From: Betaproteobacteria bacterium
Lineage (GTDB): Bacteria; Pseudomonadota; Gammaproteobacteria; Burkholderiales; Burkholderiaceae_C
Direction: 5' to 3'
NCBI GenBank assembly: GCA_005884255.1
Contig: VBDL01000043.1
Location: 1 to 13,501, forward strand
Length of the DNA stretch: 13,501 nucleotides
Part shown: one piece after another, positions 6,934 to 13,501 of the stretch
Layout of the letters: each line of letters starts with the position of its first letter
How positions within the stretch are numbered: the first letter of the stretch is position 1
The notes under the pieces: model-generated
Databases searched by the model: none
Told to the model about the DNA's origin: nothing
The model's input: the letters and a program-made list of their open reading frames with translations, nothing else
Program-made: the position numbers and the translations under genes

Positions 6934-6960
6934 AACAGGCCCGCCACCGGCGGGCCTGTT
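6934..6960. terminator. Bidirectional terminator between icd and the cold-shock gene
   Basis: A perfect 12-bp stem, AACAGGCCCGCC / GGCGGGCCTGTT, has a 3-base ACC loop and is followed by T's on the plus strand. It lies between two convergent genes (icd ending at 6816, the cold-shock gene ending at 6982). The AA...TT ends give both strands a short U-rich tail, so it can stop transcription from either side. Confidence 0.8.
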
Positions 6961-6981
6961 TGCTTCGGGTGGGCGAAGCGC

Positions 6982-7218
6982 CTACTCGGCCATCTCGCTG
7001 CGCAGGACCTCGGCCTCCACGGGCCGAATGTTCTGCGCCAGATGGCCCTTCGGCCCCTGGACCAGATCGAAGCTCACCGCACTGCCTTGCTTGAGAGTGC
7101 GAAAGCCGTCCATCTGGATGGCCGAGAAGTGCGCGAAGACGTCGCCGCCGCCTCCTTCTGGTTCGATGAAGCCAAACCCCTTGGCGTCGTTGAACCACTT
7201 GACGGTACCCATAGCCAT
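6982..7218 (-). CDS. Cold-shock domain protein (CspA family)
   Basis: Small cytoplasmic single-stranded RNA/DNA-binding protein of 78 residues, acting as an RNA chaperone. It is one OB-fold with RNP1 KGFGFI (residues 13-18) and RNP2 VFAHF (27-31), opening with MGTVKWFNDAKGFGFI. The tail PVEAEVLRSEMAE is about ten residues longer than the E. coli CspA end. ATG 7218 is preceded by GGGAGG with a 7-base gap, which decides the start; the open frame extends upstream to 7368 but that part is leader and promoter. A good sigma-70-type promoter lies at 7255-7284. It is transcribed alone, divergent from clpS and convergent with icd. Which csp paralogue it is, and whether cold induces it, cannot be told. 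Confidence 0.95.
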   Translation of the reverse strand: MAMGTVKWFNDAKGFGFIEPEGGGGDVFAHFSAIQMDGFRTLKQGSAVSFDLVQGPKGHLAQNIRPVEAEVLRSEMAE

Positions 7219-7254
7219 TTTTGTACCTCCCGGGTTGGCTCTTGAGAACGAGAA

Positions 7255-7284
7255 ATTCTCACGGGCCGCGGGCGAGTATGTCAA
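7255..7284 (-). promoter_or_regulatory. Predicted sigma-70 promoter of the cold-shock gene
   Basis: On the minus strand, a perfect -35 box TTGACA (7279-7284) is followed after 18 bases by GAGAAT (7255-7260), which matches four of six -10 positions. Transcription would start near 7248, giving a leader of about 30 bases. That is far shorter than the long cold-regulated leader of E. coli cspA. Confidence 0.55.
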
Positions 7285-7429
7285 GAAGGTTTGCGCCGAC
7301 GGGCCCCCTGAACAGGGTCGCGATTCCTGCTGCATTTCGGGGCTTGATTGCCGCCCGCTTCGGCGCAATATGCGAAGGTATCAACAGGGTCGAAGCGTTC
7401 GCGCACCGCAACCCATAGCCCCAAGTCGA

Positions 7430-7435
7430 TAGAAT
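7430..7435 (+). promoter_or_regulatory. Candidate -10 box of clpS
   Basis: TAGAAT matches five of six consensus -10 bases and lies 6 bases before the clpS ATG (7442). The -35 region is poor. If used, transcription would begin at or next to the start codon, giving a leaderless or nearly leaderless message. No Shine-Dalgarno sequence is visible before clpS, which fits that idea. Confidence 0.3.
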
Positions 7436-7441
7436 GTTTTC

Positions 7442-7798
7442 ATGCCCGAGGACAAGCCCAAGCCTCCTTCGCTGCCGGCCCCGCAGACCCGCCCGGACGA
7501 CGGGCAGGGCGCGGTCGTCGTCGAGCGGCAGGCCGCGAAGACCGAGCCCCCGCGCATGTACCAGGTGGTGATGCTCAACGACGACTACACCCCGATGGAG
7601 TTCGTCGTGATGGTGTTGCAGGAATACTTCAAGCACGACATCGAGACCGCGACACAGATCATGCTGAAGATCCATCATGAGGGCCGGGGCGTCTGCGGTG
7701 TGTTCACCAAGGACGTCGCCGCCACGAAAGTCGAATTGGTACTCGCAGCGGCGCGCCGCGCCGGGCACCCGCTGCAGTGCACTATGGAGGCCGCATGA
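7442..7798 (+). CDS. clpS: ATP-dependent Clp protease adaptor ClpS
   Basis: Cytoplasmic adaptor that binds proteins with destabilising N-terminal residues (the N-degron pathway) and hands them to ClpA. It has 118 residues, slightly longer than E. coli ClpS (106) because of a Pro-rich flexible N-terminal extension (residues 1-36). The core is complete: YQVVMLNDDYTPMEFVVMVLQ with Asn46-Asp47-Asp48 and His78, the expected N-degron pocket residues, then GRGVCGVFTKDVAATKVE and GHPLQCTMEAA. The stop overlaps the clpA start as ATGA, so adaptor and unfoldase are translationally coupled. The gene is divergent from the cold-shock gene. Confidence 0.96.
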   Translation: MPEDKPKPPSLPAPQTRPDDGQGAVVVERQAAKTEPPRMYQVVMLNDDYTPMEFVVMVLQEYFKHDIETATQIMLKIHHEGRGVCGVFTKDVAATKVELVLAAARRAGHPLQCTMEAA

Positions 7799-10095
7799 TT
7801 GCGCAAGAGTTGGAAGTCAGCCTGCACATGGCGTTCGTCGAAGCGCGCCAGCAGCGGCACGAGTTCATCACTGTCGAGCACCTGCTGCTCGCGCTGCTGG
7901 ACAACCCTTCGGCCGCCGAGGTGCTGCGCGCCTGCTCGGCCAACATCGATGACCTGCGCAAGAACCTGTCGCAGTTCATCAAGGAGAACACGCCCACCGT
8001 GGGCGGTACCGACGAGGTCGACACGCAGCCGACGCTGGGCTTTCAGCGCGTGATCCAGCGCGCGATCATGCACGTGCAGTCCACCGGCAGCGGCAAGAAG
8101 GAAGTCACCGGCGCCAACGTGCTGGTGGCGATCTTCGGCGAGAAGGATTCGCACGCTGTGTACTACCTGCACCAGCAAGGCGTGACGCGGCTGGACGTGG
8201 TGAACTTCATCGCCCACGGCATCAAGAAGTCCGAGCCGCCGGAGCCGACGAAGTCCAACGAAGGCAGCGCCGCCGAAACCGAGAAGGAAGAGGGCGACGG
8301 CAAGGGCTCGCCGCTGGACCAGTTCACGCAGAACCTCAACCAGCTGGCACGCGACGGCAAGATAGACCCGTTGATCGGCCGCGAGCTCGAGGTCGAGCGT
8401 GTGATCCAGGTGCTGTGCCGCCGGCGCAAGAACAACCCGCTGCTGGTGGGCGAGGCGGGCGTCGGCAAGACGGCCATCGCCGAAGGCCTGGCCTGGCGCA
8501 TCACGCAGAACGAGGTGCCGGAGGTACTCGCCGAATCCATGGTCTACACGCTGGACATGGGCGCGCTGCTGGCCGGCACCAAGTACCGCGGCGATTTCGA
8601 GCAGCGCCTGAAGGGCGTGCTGAAGTCGCTGAAGGACCAGCCCAACGCCATCCTCTTCATCGACGAGATCCACACGCTGATCGGCGCCGGCGCGGCGTCG
8701 GGCGGCACGCTGGATGCGAGCAACCTGCTCAAGCCGGCTCTGAGCACCGGCGCGATGAAGTGCATCGGCGCCACCACCTTCAGCGAGTACCGGGGCATCT
8801 TCGAGAAGGATGCCGCGCTGTCGCGCCGCTTCCAGAAGATCGACATCGTCGAGCCGTCGGTCGAGCAGACCATCGAGATCCTCAAGGGCCTGAAGTCGCG
8901 CTTCGAAGACCATCATCAGGTCAAGTACGCGCTCAACGCGCTGCAGGCCGCCGCCGAGCTGTCGGCCAAGTTCATCAACGACCGGCACCTGCCCGACAAA
9001 GCGATCGACGTGATCGACGAGGCCGGCGCCGCCCAGCGCATCCTGCCGAAGAACAAGCAGAAGAAGACCATCACGCGCAGCGAGGTGGAAGAGATCGTCG
9101 CGAAGATCGCGCGCATCCCGCCGGCCTCGGTGTCCAGCGACGACCGCGGCAAGCTCAAGAGCCTGGACCGCGACCTGAAGAGCGTGGTGTTCGGTCAGGA
9201 TCCGGCGATCGACGCGCTCGCGTCGGCCATCAAGATGGCGCGCTCGGGCCTGGGCAAGCCGGACAAGCCGATCGGCTCGTTCCTCTTCAGCGGCCCCACC
9301 GGCGTCGGCAAGACCGAGGTGGCCAAGCAGCTCGCCTTCATCCTGGGCATCGAGCTGATCCGCTTCGACATGAGCGAGTACATGGAGCGCCATGCGGTCA
9401 GCCGCCTGATCGGCGCGCCGCCGGGCTATGTCGGCTTCGACCAGGGTGGTCTGCTCACCGAGGCGGTCACCAAGAAGCCGCATGCCGTGCTGCTGCTCGA
9501 CGAGATCGAGAAGGCGCACCCCGACGTCTTCAACGTGCTGCTGCAGGTGATGGACCACGGCACGCTGACCGACAACAACGGGCGCAAGGCCGACTACCGC
9601 AACATCATCATCATCATGACGACGAATGCGGGCGCCGAGGCGATGGGCAAGGCGACGATTGGCTTCACGACCAAGCACGAGCAAGGCGACGAGATGGCCG
9701 ACATCAAGCGCCTGTTCACGCCGGAGTTCCGCAACCGCCTCGACGCGGTGGTGAGCTTCCGCTCGCTGGACGAGGAGATCATCCTGCGCGTGGTCGACAA
9801 GTTCCTGCTGCAGCTGGAAAGCCAGCTGTCGGAGAAGAAGGTCGAGGTCACCTTCACCGACGCGCTGCGCAAGCACCTGGCGAAGAAGGGCTTCGATCCG
9901 CTGATGGGCGCGCGGCCGATGCAGCGCCTGATCCAGGACACGATCCGTCGCGCACTGGCCGACGAGCTGCTGTTCGGCCGCCTGGTCGACGGCGGCCGCC
10001 TGACGGTGGACGTCGACGCCGACGGCAACCCGCTGCTGGACATCCAGCCACCGAAGAAGAGCGACAAACCGAAGGCCGAACCCGCAACAGCGTAG
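7795..10095 (+). CDS. clpA: ATP-dependent Clp protease ATP-binding subunit ClpA
   Basis: AAA+ unfoldase that threads substrates into ClpP; ClpP itself is not in the window. It has 766 residues, against 758 in E. coli. An N-terminal Clp-N domain (1-145) is followed by a charged linker (146-175). NBD1 has Walker A GEAGVGKT (219-226) and Walker B AILFIDE (285-291). NBD2 has Walker A GPTGVGKT (500-507), Walker B VLLLDE (565-570) and sensor-2 GAR (705-707). There is no ClpB-type middle coiled coil. The IGF tripeptide at 622-624 is the ClpP-docking loop. ATG 7795 has GGAGG four bases upstream; an earlier in-frame ATG at 7777 lies inside clpS. The tail PPKKSDKPKAEPATA is lysine-rich, and its TAG stop comes from the palindromic repeat at 10093-10113. 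Confidence 0.97.
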   Translation: MIAQELEVSLHMAFVEARQQRHEFITVEHLLLALLDNPSAAEVLRACSANIDDLRKNLSQFIKENTPTVGGTDEVDTQPTLGFQRVIQRAIMHVQSTGSGKKEVTGANVLVAIFGEKDSHAVYYLHQQGVTRLDVVNFIAHGIKKSEPPEPTKSNEGSAAETEKEEGDGKGSPLDQFTQNLNQLARDGKIDPLIGRELEVERVIQVLCRRRKNNPLLVGEAGVGKTAIAEGLAWRITQNEVPEVLAESMVYTLDMGALLAGTKYRGDFEQRLKGVLKSLKDQPNAILFIDEIHTLIGAGAASGGTLDASNLLKPALSTGAMKCIGATTFSEYRGIFEKDAALSRRFQKIDIVEPSVEQTIEILKGLKSRFEDHHQVKYALNALQAAAELSAKFINDRHLPDKAIDVIDEAGAAQRILPKNKQKKTITRSEVEEIVAKIARIPPASVSSDDRGKLKSLDRDLKSVVFGQDPAIDALASAIKMARSGLGKPDKPIGSFLFSGPTGVGKTEVAKQLAFILGIELIRFDMSEYMERHAVSRLIGAPPGYVGFDQGGLLTEAVTKKPHAVLLLDEIEKAHPDVFNVLLQVMDHGTLTDNNGRKADYRNIIIIMTTNAGAEAMGKATIGFTTKHEQGDEMADIKRLFTPEFRNRLDAVVSFRSLDEEIILRVVDKFLLQLESQLSEKKVEVTFTDALRKHLAKKGFDPLMGARPMQRLIQDTIRRALADELLFGRLVDGGRLTVDVDADGNPLLDIQPPKKSDKPKAEPATA

Positions 10096-10113
10096 GGTGG
10101 GCTTCAGCCCACC
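10093..10113. repeat. Single palindromic repeat at the clpA/mtfA junction, possible bidirectional terminator
   Basis: The sequence TAG followed by GGTGGGC-TTCA-GCCCACC matches one arm of the paired repeat at 2053-2107. The 7-bp stem spans 10096-10113. Its TAG (10093-10095) is the clpA stop, and on the other strand its TGA (10104-10106) is the mtfA stop. The two convergent genes are therefore 8 bases apart and share this hairpin. No T-run follows on either strand, so terminator function is an inference from position. Confidence 0.8.
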
Positions 10114-10886
10114 TTCGCTGGGTCCTGCAAGTAGTACGAAGAGAGCAGCCGGTACAACGCCGGCTGCTCTTCTTTCATCTCGCGCGGCGTGACGAAGAAG
10201 GCTTCGGAGGCCACCGCGAAGAACTCGTCCGGCCCTTCGGCGCCGTACGGGTCCAGCACCGTGTCGTAACCGCAGACCACCCGCTCGCAGAAGCGGTCGT
10301 ACTCGGGCATCAGCACGGCGAGCCAATGGTCGCGTGCGGCGGCGGTGGGCAGCGGCGGCACGCCGTCGGCGACGCCGTCGCCCATGTCCAGCACGTGAGC
10401 GAACTCGTGGATGACCACGTTGTAGCCCCATTCCGAAAGCGCGCCCGCATCGCGCACGTCGCGCCAGCTGAGCATCACCGGCCCGCCTTCCATCGCCTCG
10501 CCGGACAGCACCTCGTCGTAGTGGTGCACGAGGCCGTCCTCGTCCATCACCTCGCGCCGCGCGACGGCCTGGTCGGGGTGGACGACGATGCCCACGAAGC
10601 CGCGGTAGCCGCCGAGTCCGAGGCGCAGCACCGGCAAACAGGCCTGGGCGGCGATGGCGACCGCCACCTCATCGCTGACGACGAAGCCATGCGCGCCGTG
10701 GAACTCCTTGCTGTCGAGAAACAGGCTGGACAGGCGGCGCAACTCGGCGAGCTCGTCGCCGCTCAGCCGCGCAAAGAAGGGGTAGTGCGATAGCGTGCGC
10801 TGCCACAGCGCATCGGGAATCGCGCGGCGCTGTACGGCCCGCGTCTCGCGCGCCGCACGCCAGGAGCGCCACCAGTGCGCGAGCAT
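10104..10886 (-). CDS. mtfA: MtfA-type zinc-dependent peptidase
   Basis: Cytoplasmic zinc aminopeptidase-like protein of the M90 / MtfA family. In E. coli, MtfA binds the regulator Mlc and so affects glucose PTS expression; here that link is unproven. It has 260 residues, against 265 in E. coli. The zinc motif HEFAH (residues 160-164, in NVVIHEFAHVLDM) is intact, followed by the family block PDEFFAVASEAFF (219-231) with candidate third-ligand glutamates. ALWQRTLSHYPFFARL and YYLQDPA also fit. I chose ATG 10886, two bases after the lpxH stop. The frame is open further upstream, but that part runs antisense-frame through lpxH. The last residues (Val-Gly) and the stop are encoded by the palindromic repeat. 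Confidence 0.92.
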   Translation of the reverse strand: MLAHWWRSWRAARETRAVQRRAIPDALWQRTLSHYPFFARLSGDELAELRRLSSLFLDSKEFHGAHGFVVSDEVAVAIAAQACLPVLRLGLGGYRGFVGIVVHPDQAVARREVMDEDGLVHHYDEVLSGEAMEGGPVMLSWRDVRDAGALSEWGYNVVIHEFAHVLDMGDGVADGVPPLPTAAARDHWLAVLMPEYDRFCERVVCGYDTVLDPYGAEGPDEFFAVASEAFFVTPREMKEEQPALYRLLSSYYLQDPAKVG

Positions 10887-10888
10887 GC

Positions 10889-11656
10889 TCAAGCGTCCGG
10901 CGCGCGCCGCTCGAGACCTTGCGCGGTGAAGCGCAGCACCTCGGCGCGCTTCGGCTGCGCATCGTCCTCGAGATCCCAGTCGCTCAGCACGTGGCGCACG
11001 AAGCCGGGCGCCAGCGGCTCGCTGCGCGGCCGGTGCGTGTGGCCGTGGATCAAGGTCGTCGATCCGGCGTCGGTGAGCCACTGAACGGCCGTGCTCGCAT
11101 CGACATCGGCCCACAGCTCTGCCGCCATCTTCTGCCTGCGCTGCTCGCTGGCATCGCGCATGGCCTGCGCCAGCGCGCGGCGCTCGGCCAACGGTCGCGC
11201 AAGAACGGCCGCACGCCAGGCCTCGCTGCGCACCTGCGCGCGAAAGCGCTGGTACTCGGTGTCTTCCAGGCACAGCGCATCGCCGTGGCTGAGCAGCAAG
11301 CGCTGATCGTAGGCGACAAGCACCGTCGGGTCGGCCAACTCGAGGACACCGCATTCGCCGAGCAGCTCGGTACCGACCAGAAAGTCGCGGTTGCCCACCA
11401 TGAAGGCCAACGTGCGCCGGCTCGCGGCGTCGCGCAGCACCTCGGCGCAGCGCAGCTCGAAGCCGCTGGTGCGCGCGTCGTCGCCGACCCACGCCTCGAA
11501 CAAGTCGCCGAGCATGAACACCGCGTCGGCCGGCGTGTGGCGCAGATGCGCCGCCCACGCGTCGAACGTGCGCGGCGTGGCTTCGCTCAGGTGCAGGTCG
11601 GAGAGGAAGTCGATGGCGCGCCAGTGCGCCGGCGCGCGGAACTCCGCAACGGTCAT
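10889..11656 (-). CDS. lpxH: UDP-2,3-diacylglucosamine diphosphatase LpxH
   Basis: Peripheral inner-membrane enzyme of lipid A synthesis that splits UDP-2,3-diacylglucosamine into lipid X and UMP. It has 255 residues, close to the usual 240-260. The calcineurin-like metal site is complete: SDLHL (Asp20, His22), GDLFEAWVGDD (Asp51), GNRDF (Asn89), SHGD (His124) and HGHTH (His204, His206). GDLFEAWVGDD and the Arg in GNRD are typical of LpxH rather than of general phosphoesterases. The ATG at 11656 follows the upstream cyclophilin stop by 7 bases, and mtfA begins 2 bases after the lpxH stop, so it sits mid-operon. Its presence confirms a Gram-negative host making lipid A. Confidence 0.95.
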   Translation of the reverse strand: MTVAEFRAPAHWRAIDFLSDLHLSEATPRTFDAWAAHLRHTPADAVFMLGDLFEAWVGDDARTSGFELRCAEVLRDAASRRTLAFMVGNRDFLVGTELLGECGVLELADPTVLVAYDQRLLLSHGDALCLEDTEYQRFRAQVRSEAWRAAVLARPLAERRALAQAMRDASEQRRQKMAAELWADVDASTAVQWLTDAGSTTLIHGHTHRPRSEPLAPGFVRHVLSDWDLEDDAQPKRAEVLRFTAQGLERRAPDA

Positions 11657-11663
11657 TCGCCGA

Positions 11664-12170
11664 TCAGGCCGTCACCTCGACGGCCTGCAGGATCACCACG
11701 TCCTCCAGCGGCACGTCATCGTGGAAGCCGCGCTTGCCGGTCTTGACCTTCTCGATCGCATCGACCACGTCGGTGCCTGCGACCACGCGGCCGAACACCG
11801 CATAGCCCCAGCCCTGCGGGCTCTCGGACTTGAAGTTCAGGGATTCGTTGTTGGTGGTGTTGATGAAGAACTGCGCGGTCGCCGAGTGCGGCGCGTTGGT
11901 GCGCGCCATCGCCACCGTGTAGTGGTCGTTCTTCAGGCCGTTGTTGGCCTCATTCTGGATCGGCGCTTCGCTGGCCTTCTGCTTGAGGCCCGGCTCCATG
12001 CCGCCGCCCTGGACCATGAAGCCCTTGATGACGCGGTGGAACACCGTGCCGTCGTAATGGCCGCGGTTCACGTAGCCGAGGAAGTTGGCCACCGACTGCG
12101 GCGCCTTCGCGTCATCGAGCTCCAGGCGGATGGTGCCGGCGCTCGTGCGCAGTTCCACTGTTTTAGTCAT
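11664..12170 (-). CDS. ppiB: Peptidyl-prolyl cis-trans isomerase, cytoplasmic cyclophilin type
   Basis: Cyclophilin-type prolyl isomerase, 168 residues with no signal peptide, so a cytoplasmic PpiB-type enzyme (E. coli PpiB has 164). The active-site block FHRVIKGFMVQGGG holds the catalytic Arg46, Phe51 and Gln54. MARTNAPHSATAQFFIN supplies Phe101, and WGYAVFGRVVAGTDVVD closes the fold. The start lies one base after the stop of the exported cyclophilin gene (TGA-C-ATG), and lpxH follows after 7 bases. It is a tandem paralogue of the gene just upstream, with about half of residues identical by eye in the core. Confidence 0.94.
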   Translation of the reverse strand: MTKTVELRTSAGTIRLELDDAKAPQSVANFLGYVNRGHYDGTVFHRVIKGFMVQGGGMEPGLKQKASEAPIQNEANNGLKNDHYTVAMARTNAPHSATAQFFINTTNNESLNFKSESPQGWGYAVFGRVVAGTDVVDAIEKVKTGKRGFHDDVPLEDVVILQAVEVTA

Positions 12171-12171
12171 G

Positions 12172-12732
12172 TCACTTCTCCAGGGTAGCGGTCTTGATGG
12201 TCACCGGCTGCAGCGGCACGTTCTCGTACGGGCCCTTGCTGCCGGTGGCTACGGCCTTGATTCGGTCGACCACGTCCATGCCTTCGACGACCTTGCCGAA
12301 GACGGCGTAGCCGTTGCCATCGCGCGCGTTGGCGGCATCGAGGAACGGGTTGTCCTGCACGTTGATGAAGAACTGCGCGGTGGCCGAATCCGGCACCGCG
12401 GTGCGCGCCATCGCAACCGTGCCGCGCACGTTGCTCAGGCCGTTGCGCGCCTCCAGCGGAATGGCCGCGCGCGTGGGCTTCTCGCTCATGTCGGCCTTGA
12501 AGCCGCCGCCCTGGATCATGAAGTTGCCGATCACGCGATGGAAGACGGTGCCGTTGTAGTGGCCGGCCTTCACGTACTGCACGAAGTTGTCGACCGTCTT
12601 GGGCGCCTTCTCGCGATCGAGCTCGACGACGATGTCGCCCATCGACGTGGCCAGCTTGACCTTTTGCGCCCATGCCTGCGGCAGCGCCGCGAACGCGAGC
12701 AAAGCCAGGGCGAGCAGGGGAAGACGACGCAT
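12172..12732 (-). CDS. ppiA: Peptidyl-prolyl cis-trans isomerase, exported cyclophilin type
   Basis: Periplasmic cyclophilin, 186 residues. Residues 1-22 are a signal peptide (MRRLPLLALALLAF..., cleavage after AWA). The mature enzyme has FHRVIGNFMIQGGG with Arg66, Phe71 and Gln74, then MARTAVPDSATAQFFIN with Phe121 and GYAVFGKVVEGMDVVD. GGAG lies 7 bases before ATG 12732, which decides the start; the frame stays open to 12966 but that overlaps the TPR gene. It sits in one operon with the TPR protein gene (31 bases upstream) and the cytoplasmic cyclophilin (1 base downstream). Its likely job is proline isomerisation in folding of exported proteins. Confidence 0.93.
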   Translation of the reverse strand: MRRLPLLALALLAFAALPQAWAQKVKLATSMGDIVVELDREKAPKTVDNFVQYVKAGHYNGTVFHRVIGNFMIQGGGFKADMSEKPTRAAIPLEARNGLSNVRGTVAMARTAVPDSATAQFFINVQDNPFLDAANARDGNGYAVFGKVVEGMDVVDRIKAVATGSKGPYENVPLQPVTIKTATLEK

Positions 12733-12763
12733 CAAAGCACTCCGTTGCGAGAAGGAAGAAGGT

Positions 12764-13297
12764 TCAGGAGCCGGCCTTGCGCGGCGAGAGCAGCTCGCGC
12801 ACCAGCGAGAGCTTGCGACCCAGTTGGGCCGCCGTGGGCGCGCCACCGGGTGTGTTGCGCTGCGCGCGCGCATAGGCTTCGCGCGCCAGCTGGATGTAGA
12901 CGTCGCCGAGGTTTTCTTGCGCCGTGGCGTAGCGCGGGTTGTTGCGCACCGCCGTCTCCAGCGCATCGCGCGCCTGGCCGTACTGGCCGCGCTCGGCGTA
13001 GATCACCGCCAGGTTGTTGTAGGGCTCGGGCAGCTCGGGGAAATCTTCGGTGAGGCTGCGAAATGCCGCAACCGCGTCGTCGGTGCGCTGCGATTCCGCG
13101 AGCATCACGCCGCGCAGGAAACGCATCTGCGCATCGCGCGGCTGGCCGGCCAGGTAGCGCTCGGCGCGCGCCATCGCTTCCTGTCGCTGGCCGCTGTGGA
13201 ACAGGCGGTCGACCTCGGCCACCTCATCGGCACGCGCGACCGCGGCGAAGGCGAGCAGCACGCCGGCAATAAGCAGAGAAATTGGCTTGAGGCTCAT
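12764..13297 (-). CDS. Exported tetratricopeptide repeat protein
   Basis: Secreted TPR protein of 177 residues. Residues 1-23 form a signal peptide (MSLKPISLLIAGVLLAF..., cleavage after ARA). About three TPR units follow between residues 24 and 130. The clearest is PEPYNNLAVIYAERGQYGQARDALETAVRNNP, and LFHSGQRQEAMARAERYL and GVMLAESQRTDDAVAAFRSL also fit. The C-terminal 45 residues are polar and lack repeats. TPRs bind other proteins; a role with the adjacent exported cyclophilin in envelope protein assembly is inferred only from position. I chose ATG 13297 because the signal peptide begins there; the frame opens at 13345, and no clear ribosome-binding site is visible. It is the first gene of the TPR-ppiA-ppiB-lpxH-mtfA run and is divergent from cysS. 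Confidence 0.85.
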   Translation of the reverse strand: MSLKPISLLIAGVLLAFAAVARADEVAEVDRLFHSGQRQEAMARAERYLAGQPRDAQMRFLRGVMLAESQRTDDAVAAFRSLTEDFPELPEPYNNLAVIYAERGQYGQARDALETAVRNNPRYATAQENLGDVYIQLAREAYARAQRNTPGGAPTAAQLGRKLSLVRELLSPRKAGS

Positions 13298-13358
13298 CAA
13301 GGGAAGGGCGGGTCTGCGGCTACGTGATGCAACGCATGCCGCCAACGGGCGGCGCCGC

Positions 13359-13364
13359 TATACT
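13359..13364 (+). promoter_or_regulatory. Candidate -10 box for cysS
   Basis: TATACT matches five of six consensus -10 bases and lies about 90 bases before the cysS start, within the 157-base gap between the divergent TPR and cysS genes. The -35 match is poor. On the minus strand TAGAAT (13371-13376) could serve the TPR operon. Both are motif matches only. Confidence 0.35.
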
Positions 13365-13454
13365 GCCTCGATTCTACGTCCGCCCTTGGCGCTGCGGCGC
13401 ACGATGCGCGGCTTGCACGCGAGACAGCGCAGCCCACCAGAAGCCTCTCGGCCG

Positions 13455-13501
13455 ATGACCCTCAGCATCTACGACACGCTCAGCAGAGCGGTCGAACCCT
13501 T
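13455..13501 (+). CDS. cysS: Cysteinyl-tRNA synthetase (first 15 codons only)
   Basis: The open frame from ATG 13455 to the window edge reads MTLSIYDTLSRAVEP. This matches the start of CysS proteins (M-L-I-Y-N/D-T-L-S-R-x-x-E-P-F), the enzyme that charges tRNA-Cys. The short match is supported by context: as I recall, in Burkholderiales cysS lies divergent to a TPR gene followed by two cyclophilins and lpxH, exactly the order seen here. The rest of the gene lies outside the window. No strong ribosome-binding site is visible. Confidence 0.8.
   Translation, partial: MTLSIYDTLSRAVEP

Noticed and set aside
7675..10431. A 918-codon open frame on the minus strand, antisense to clpA
   Set aside because: clpA is complete with all motifs on the plus strand. 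The antisense frame is rich in Arg, Val, Leu, Asp and His, as expected when a GC-rich codon pattern is read backwards, and it shows no recognisable domain.
10887..11558. Upstream extension of the mtfA frame to give a 484-residue protein
   Set aside because: The extension runs through lpxH in another frame and has no family similarity. MtfA proteins are about 260 residues, matching the start at 10886.
13298..13345. Earlier TPR protein start at 13345
   Set aside because: It would place 16 basic residues before an otherwise clean signal peptide and lacks a ribosome-binding site.

Overview
The window is GC-rich DNA from a betaproteobacterium, most likely Burkholderiales of the Rubrivivax/Leptothrix/Comamonadaceae type. 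This rests on recalled protein similarity, on the cysS / TPR / tandem cyclophilin / lpxH arrangement, and on GC-rich intergenic repeats (a CCCCCCGAGGGGG hairpin followed by CTTGGGGCGGCCC) that I associate with that order. No database search was run. Coding density is high and no stretch over 300 bases lacks a gene.

Layout. (1) Positions 1-4533, all on the minus strand, form one likely operon. In transcription order it holds a LivF-type ABC ATPase, a Leu/Ile/Val-type periplasmic binding protein, a (2Fe-2S) subunit, and the molybdopterin subunit of a xanthine-dehydrogenase-family hydroxylase that runs off the left edge. The last three genes overlap one another. (2) Positions 4664-5416, minus strand, hold a secreted DUF192 protein and a tiny secreted Ala/Lys/Glu-only protein. 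(3) Positions 5563-6816, plus strand, are NADP isocitrate dehydrogenase, followed by stacked hairpins and a strong bidirectional terminator. (4) A cold-shock protein (minus) is divergent from clpS-clpA (plus), the N-degron adaptor and its unfoldase, coupled by an ATGA overlap. (5) Positions 10104-13297, minus strand, are a tightly packed run: TPR lipo/periplasmic-type protein, exported cyclophilin, cytoplasmic cyclophilin, lpxH, mtfA. It is divergent from the first codons of cysS at the right edge.

Most of the window is housekeeping: TCA cycle, proteolysis, protein folding and lipid A synthesis. The accessory part is the left operon, which suggests uptake and hydroxylation of a small, probably aromatic or N-heterocyclic, compound; its substrate cannot be read from sequence.

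The most unusual signal is a short palindromic repeat (core GGTGGGC-TTCA-GCCCACC). One paired copy lies inside the 3' end of the (2Fe-2S) gene, where it encodes a C-terminal tail. A single copy lies exactly between the convergent clpA and mtfA genes, where it supplies the stop codon of both. I found no CRISPR array, tRNA, rRNA, insertion sequence or phage gene, and nothing that looks like an undescribed defence or mobile system.
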